The position numbers and the translations under genes are program-made. Shown piece by piece: positions 8,222 through 9,490 of a DNA stretch of 9,490 bases. Location: NCBI GenBank assembly GCA_902490245.1, contig CABUDB010000043.1, forward strand, positions 1 through 9,490. The letters are read 5' to 3'. The notes beneath the pieces were generated by a model that saw only the letters and a list, made by a program, of their open reading frames with translations, searched no databases and was not told the DNA's origin. The stretch comes from an uncultured Collinsella sp. (GTDB lineage: Bacteria > Actinomycetota > Coriobacteriia > Coriobacteriales > Coriobacteriaceae). Within the stretch, counting starts at the first letter, position 1. Every line of letters begins with the position of its first letter.

Positions 8222-8233
8222 GAGGGAGGTAGC

Positions 8234-9124
8234 ATGGCATATCGTCTGGACATCAAGCGCATTCTATCGATGAACTTCTTTCACGACCTGCCCCAGATTA
8301 TGTTGGGGTGCGCTCTGGCCGCTATTGCGACCGACCTGTTTTTGATTCCCAACGGCCTTGCTGCCGGTGGTGTTACGGGCCTTGCCACCATTATCCAGGC
8401 GGTCGGCGCATCGCGCGGCATATCGCTTCCCGTTGGTATTCAGACGATTGTGATGAACGCCTTGCTGTTGCTGGTCGTTATGCGCGAGGGCGGCATGTTC
8501 TACGTGGTGCAGACCGCGACGGGCTTTGTGCTGCTGGGCTTCTTTACCGATCTGTTCGCCCCGTTTGTAGCACCTCTGGCGGATGCGGACCTGATGCTCC
8601 CTGCCATGTGGGGCGGCATTATTACAGGCATCGGTTACGGCATGGTGCTGCGCGCCGGCGCCAACACCGGCGGCTCGGACACGATTGGCCAAATCATCTC
8701 GCGTAATACCTCGCTGCCCGTGGGCTCGACCGTCATGGCGATCGATGTTGCCGTATGCGCGCTGTCGGCTCCGGTCTTTTCAATCGAAAATGCACTATAT
8801 GCAGGCCTTTCGATGGTCATTAGCGGCTACGTGATCGATGCCGTGGTCGATGGTGGCAACAAACGCCGTATGGTACTCATCATCTCGGACAAGTTCCCTG
8901 ATATCGCTGCCGATATCATGTATGGCCTGGGTCGTGGTTGTACCAAGTTTAAGGCGACTGGCATGTATTCGGGTGCCGAGAAGCCGGTGATCATGGTCAT
9001 CGTGAACCGTCGAGAGCTCAATACCCTCAAGACGATCGTGCGCGAGCGCGATCCTCACGCCATTGTGACGGTCGCCGACGTTACGGAAGCTTTCGGCGAG
9101 GGATTCAAGGACATTAGCGCGTAG
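8234..9124 (+). CDS. YitT family membrane protein (DUF161 plus DUF2179)
   Basis: A 296-residue integral membrane protein of the YitT family, whose biochemical role is not settled; transport has been suggested. Hydrophobic segments lie near 20-39, 67-83, 89-107, 121-140, 162-183 and 187-204. Two Gly-rich repeats typical of the family are visible, NGLAAGGVTGLA (40-51) and AGANTGGSDTIGQII (141-155), which point to internal duplication. A cytoplasmic DUF2179 domain of ferredoxin-like fold follows, about 212-285, with GRGCTKFKATGMYSG and the ending VTVADVTEAFGEGFK. The ATG at 8234 has GGAGG close upstream; a GTG at 8210 lies inside the terminator stem and is rejected. It is separated from prfB by several terminators, and the stop is TAG. 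Family call is firm, function is not. Confidence 0.93.
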   Translation: MAYRLDIKRILSMNFFHDLPQIMLGCALAAIATDLFLIPNGLAAGGVTGLATIIQAVGASRGISLPVGIQTIVMNALLLLVVMREGGMFYVVQTATGFVLLGFFTDLFAPFVAPLADADLMLPAMWGGIITGIGYGMVLRAGANTGGSDTIGQIISRNTSLPVGSTVMAIDVAVCALSAPVFSIENALYAGLSMVISGYVIDAVVDGGNKRRMVLIISDKFPDIAADIMYGLGRGCTKFKATGMYSGAEKPVIMVIVNRRELNTLKTIVRERDPHAIVTVADVTEAFGEGFKDISA

Positions 9125-9158
9125 GGCCGACCGCGTCCCATCCAAAAGACGTTCACAT

Positions 9159-9176
9159 TGATAAACCGTTTCATCA
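9159..9176 (+). promoter_or_regulatory. LacI-type operator-like palindrome upstream of transketolase
   Basis: TGATAAACCGTTTCATCA fits TGATnAAnCGnTTnATCA, with 14 of 18 positions symmetric around a central CG. LacI/GalR-family sites, including catabolite-response elements, have this form. It lies 155 bases before the transketolase start, next to a -35-like TTGATA (9158-9163) with no clear -10. Which regulator binds, if any, is unknown. The flanking AACCG/CGGTT arms (9164-9168, 9178-9182) could also make a weak hairpin after the YitT-family gene. Confidence 0.35.
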
Positions 9177-9217
9177 GCGGTTCTGCCTGCTAAATTGTTC
9201 AAATAATGATAAAAACT

Positions 9218-9246
9218 CTGGTAAAGCCATCAGTTTCCAGCATAAT
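9218..9246 (+). promoter_or_regulatory. possible transketolase promoter
   Basis: CATAAT (9241-9246) matches five of six -10 bases. The hexamer 17 bases upstream, CTGGTA, matches only three of six at -35. Transcription would start near 9253, leaving a leader of about 79 bases. The surrounding 9190-9250 is AT-rich, as promoter regions often are. No strong terminator for the preceding gene is visible in 9125-9331. Confidence 0.3.
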
Positions 9247-9331
9247 GAATGACGTACGTGCATTGCGGCTGTGTTGGGATTACCTTCGGTGCCGTGCGCA
9301 TTTTGTCTAATGAGGATGAAAGGAAGGCACA

Positions 9332-9490
9332 ATGAGCGACGAAGAGCTCAAAAAGGTTGCCAACGAGGTAAGGAAGGGCATCGTCACCGGCGTGCACGCT
9401 GCCAAGTCCGGCCATCCGGGCGGTTCGCTCGGCGCTGCCGACATCATGACCTATCTGTACTTTGAGGAAATGAACGTCGACCCGGCCCAT
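9332..9490 (+). CDS. transketolase, N-terminal part (3' end outside window)
   Basis: Transketolase moves two-carbon ketol units between sugar phosphates in the non-oxidative pentose phosphate pathway, using thiamine diphosphate. Only the first 53 residues are visible: MSDEELKKVANEVRKGIV, then HAAKSGHPGGSLGAADIMTYLYFEEMNVDP, the classic first active-site block containing the SGHPGG loop and its conserved His. The compact start resembles the split type, where N- and C-terminal halves are separate genes, common in Firmicutes and Actinobacteria; the window cannot show whether the gene is split. AAGGAAGG lies just upstream of the ATG at 9332. DXP synthase shares the SGHPGG-like region but usually has a longer lead-in, so it is less likely. 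Confidence 0.9.
   Translation, partial: MSDEELKKVANEVRKGIVTGVHAAKSGHPGGSLGAADIMTYLYFEEMNVDPAH

Noticed and set aside
8210..8233. GTG start for the YitT-family protein
   Set aside because: It lies inside the terminator stem and overlaps the T tract and ribosome binding site; the ATG at 8234 fits.
9252..9259. ACGTACGT palindrome upstream of transketolase
   Set aside because: Eight bases is too short to support a regulatory site on its own.

Overview
The window looks like chromosome of a high-GC actinobacterium of the class Coriobacteriia, most likely Collinsella or a close relative. The clues are the rpmE–secA–prfB run, an L31 with a long Ala/Lys/Glu-rich tail, a release factor 2 with the actinobacterial SGPGGQ-x-VNTTDSAVR block, and the strong GC-ending codon bias of the core genes. 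The genus is inferred from protein similarity recalled from memory; no search was run. All recognised genes lie on the + strand.

Region 1 (1–3061) is accessory. It holds the end of an ABC ATPase, a possible tiny ORF, a fused ABC-2-type permease/ATPase, and a small exported Tyr-rich protein of unknown function, closed by a strong intrinsic terminator. The two ATPase domains are paralogs with the same unusual Walker A. The set looks like an exporter or immunity module with its own small secreted product, but the substrate is unknown. Codon use here differs from the core genes.

Region 2 (3062–3378) has no gene. It holds two stem-loops, the second terminator-like (possible small RNA), then a promoter and a two-hairpin leader in front of rpmE. 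rpmE (3379–3804) encodes zinc-type L31 and is followed by its own terminator.

Region 3 (3882–8067): a 230-base leader rich in inverted repeats precedes secA (protein-export motor), which overlaps prfB (release factor 2) by one base, so the two are probably co-transcribed and translationally coupled. RF2 needs no programmed frameshift and carries SPT in place of the canonical SPF stop-recognition tripeptide.

Region 4 (8063–9490): an inverted repeat over the prfB stop codon, two near-identical tandem terminators, and a third terminator placed between a possible promoter and the next gene (attenuator-like). Then come a YitT/DUF2179 membrane protein and, after an intergenic region with a LacI-type palindrome, the start of a transketolase (N-terminal part) cut by the window edge.
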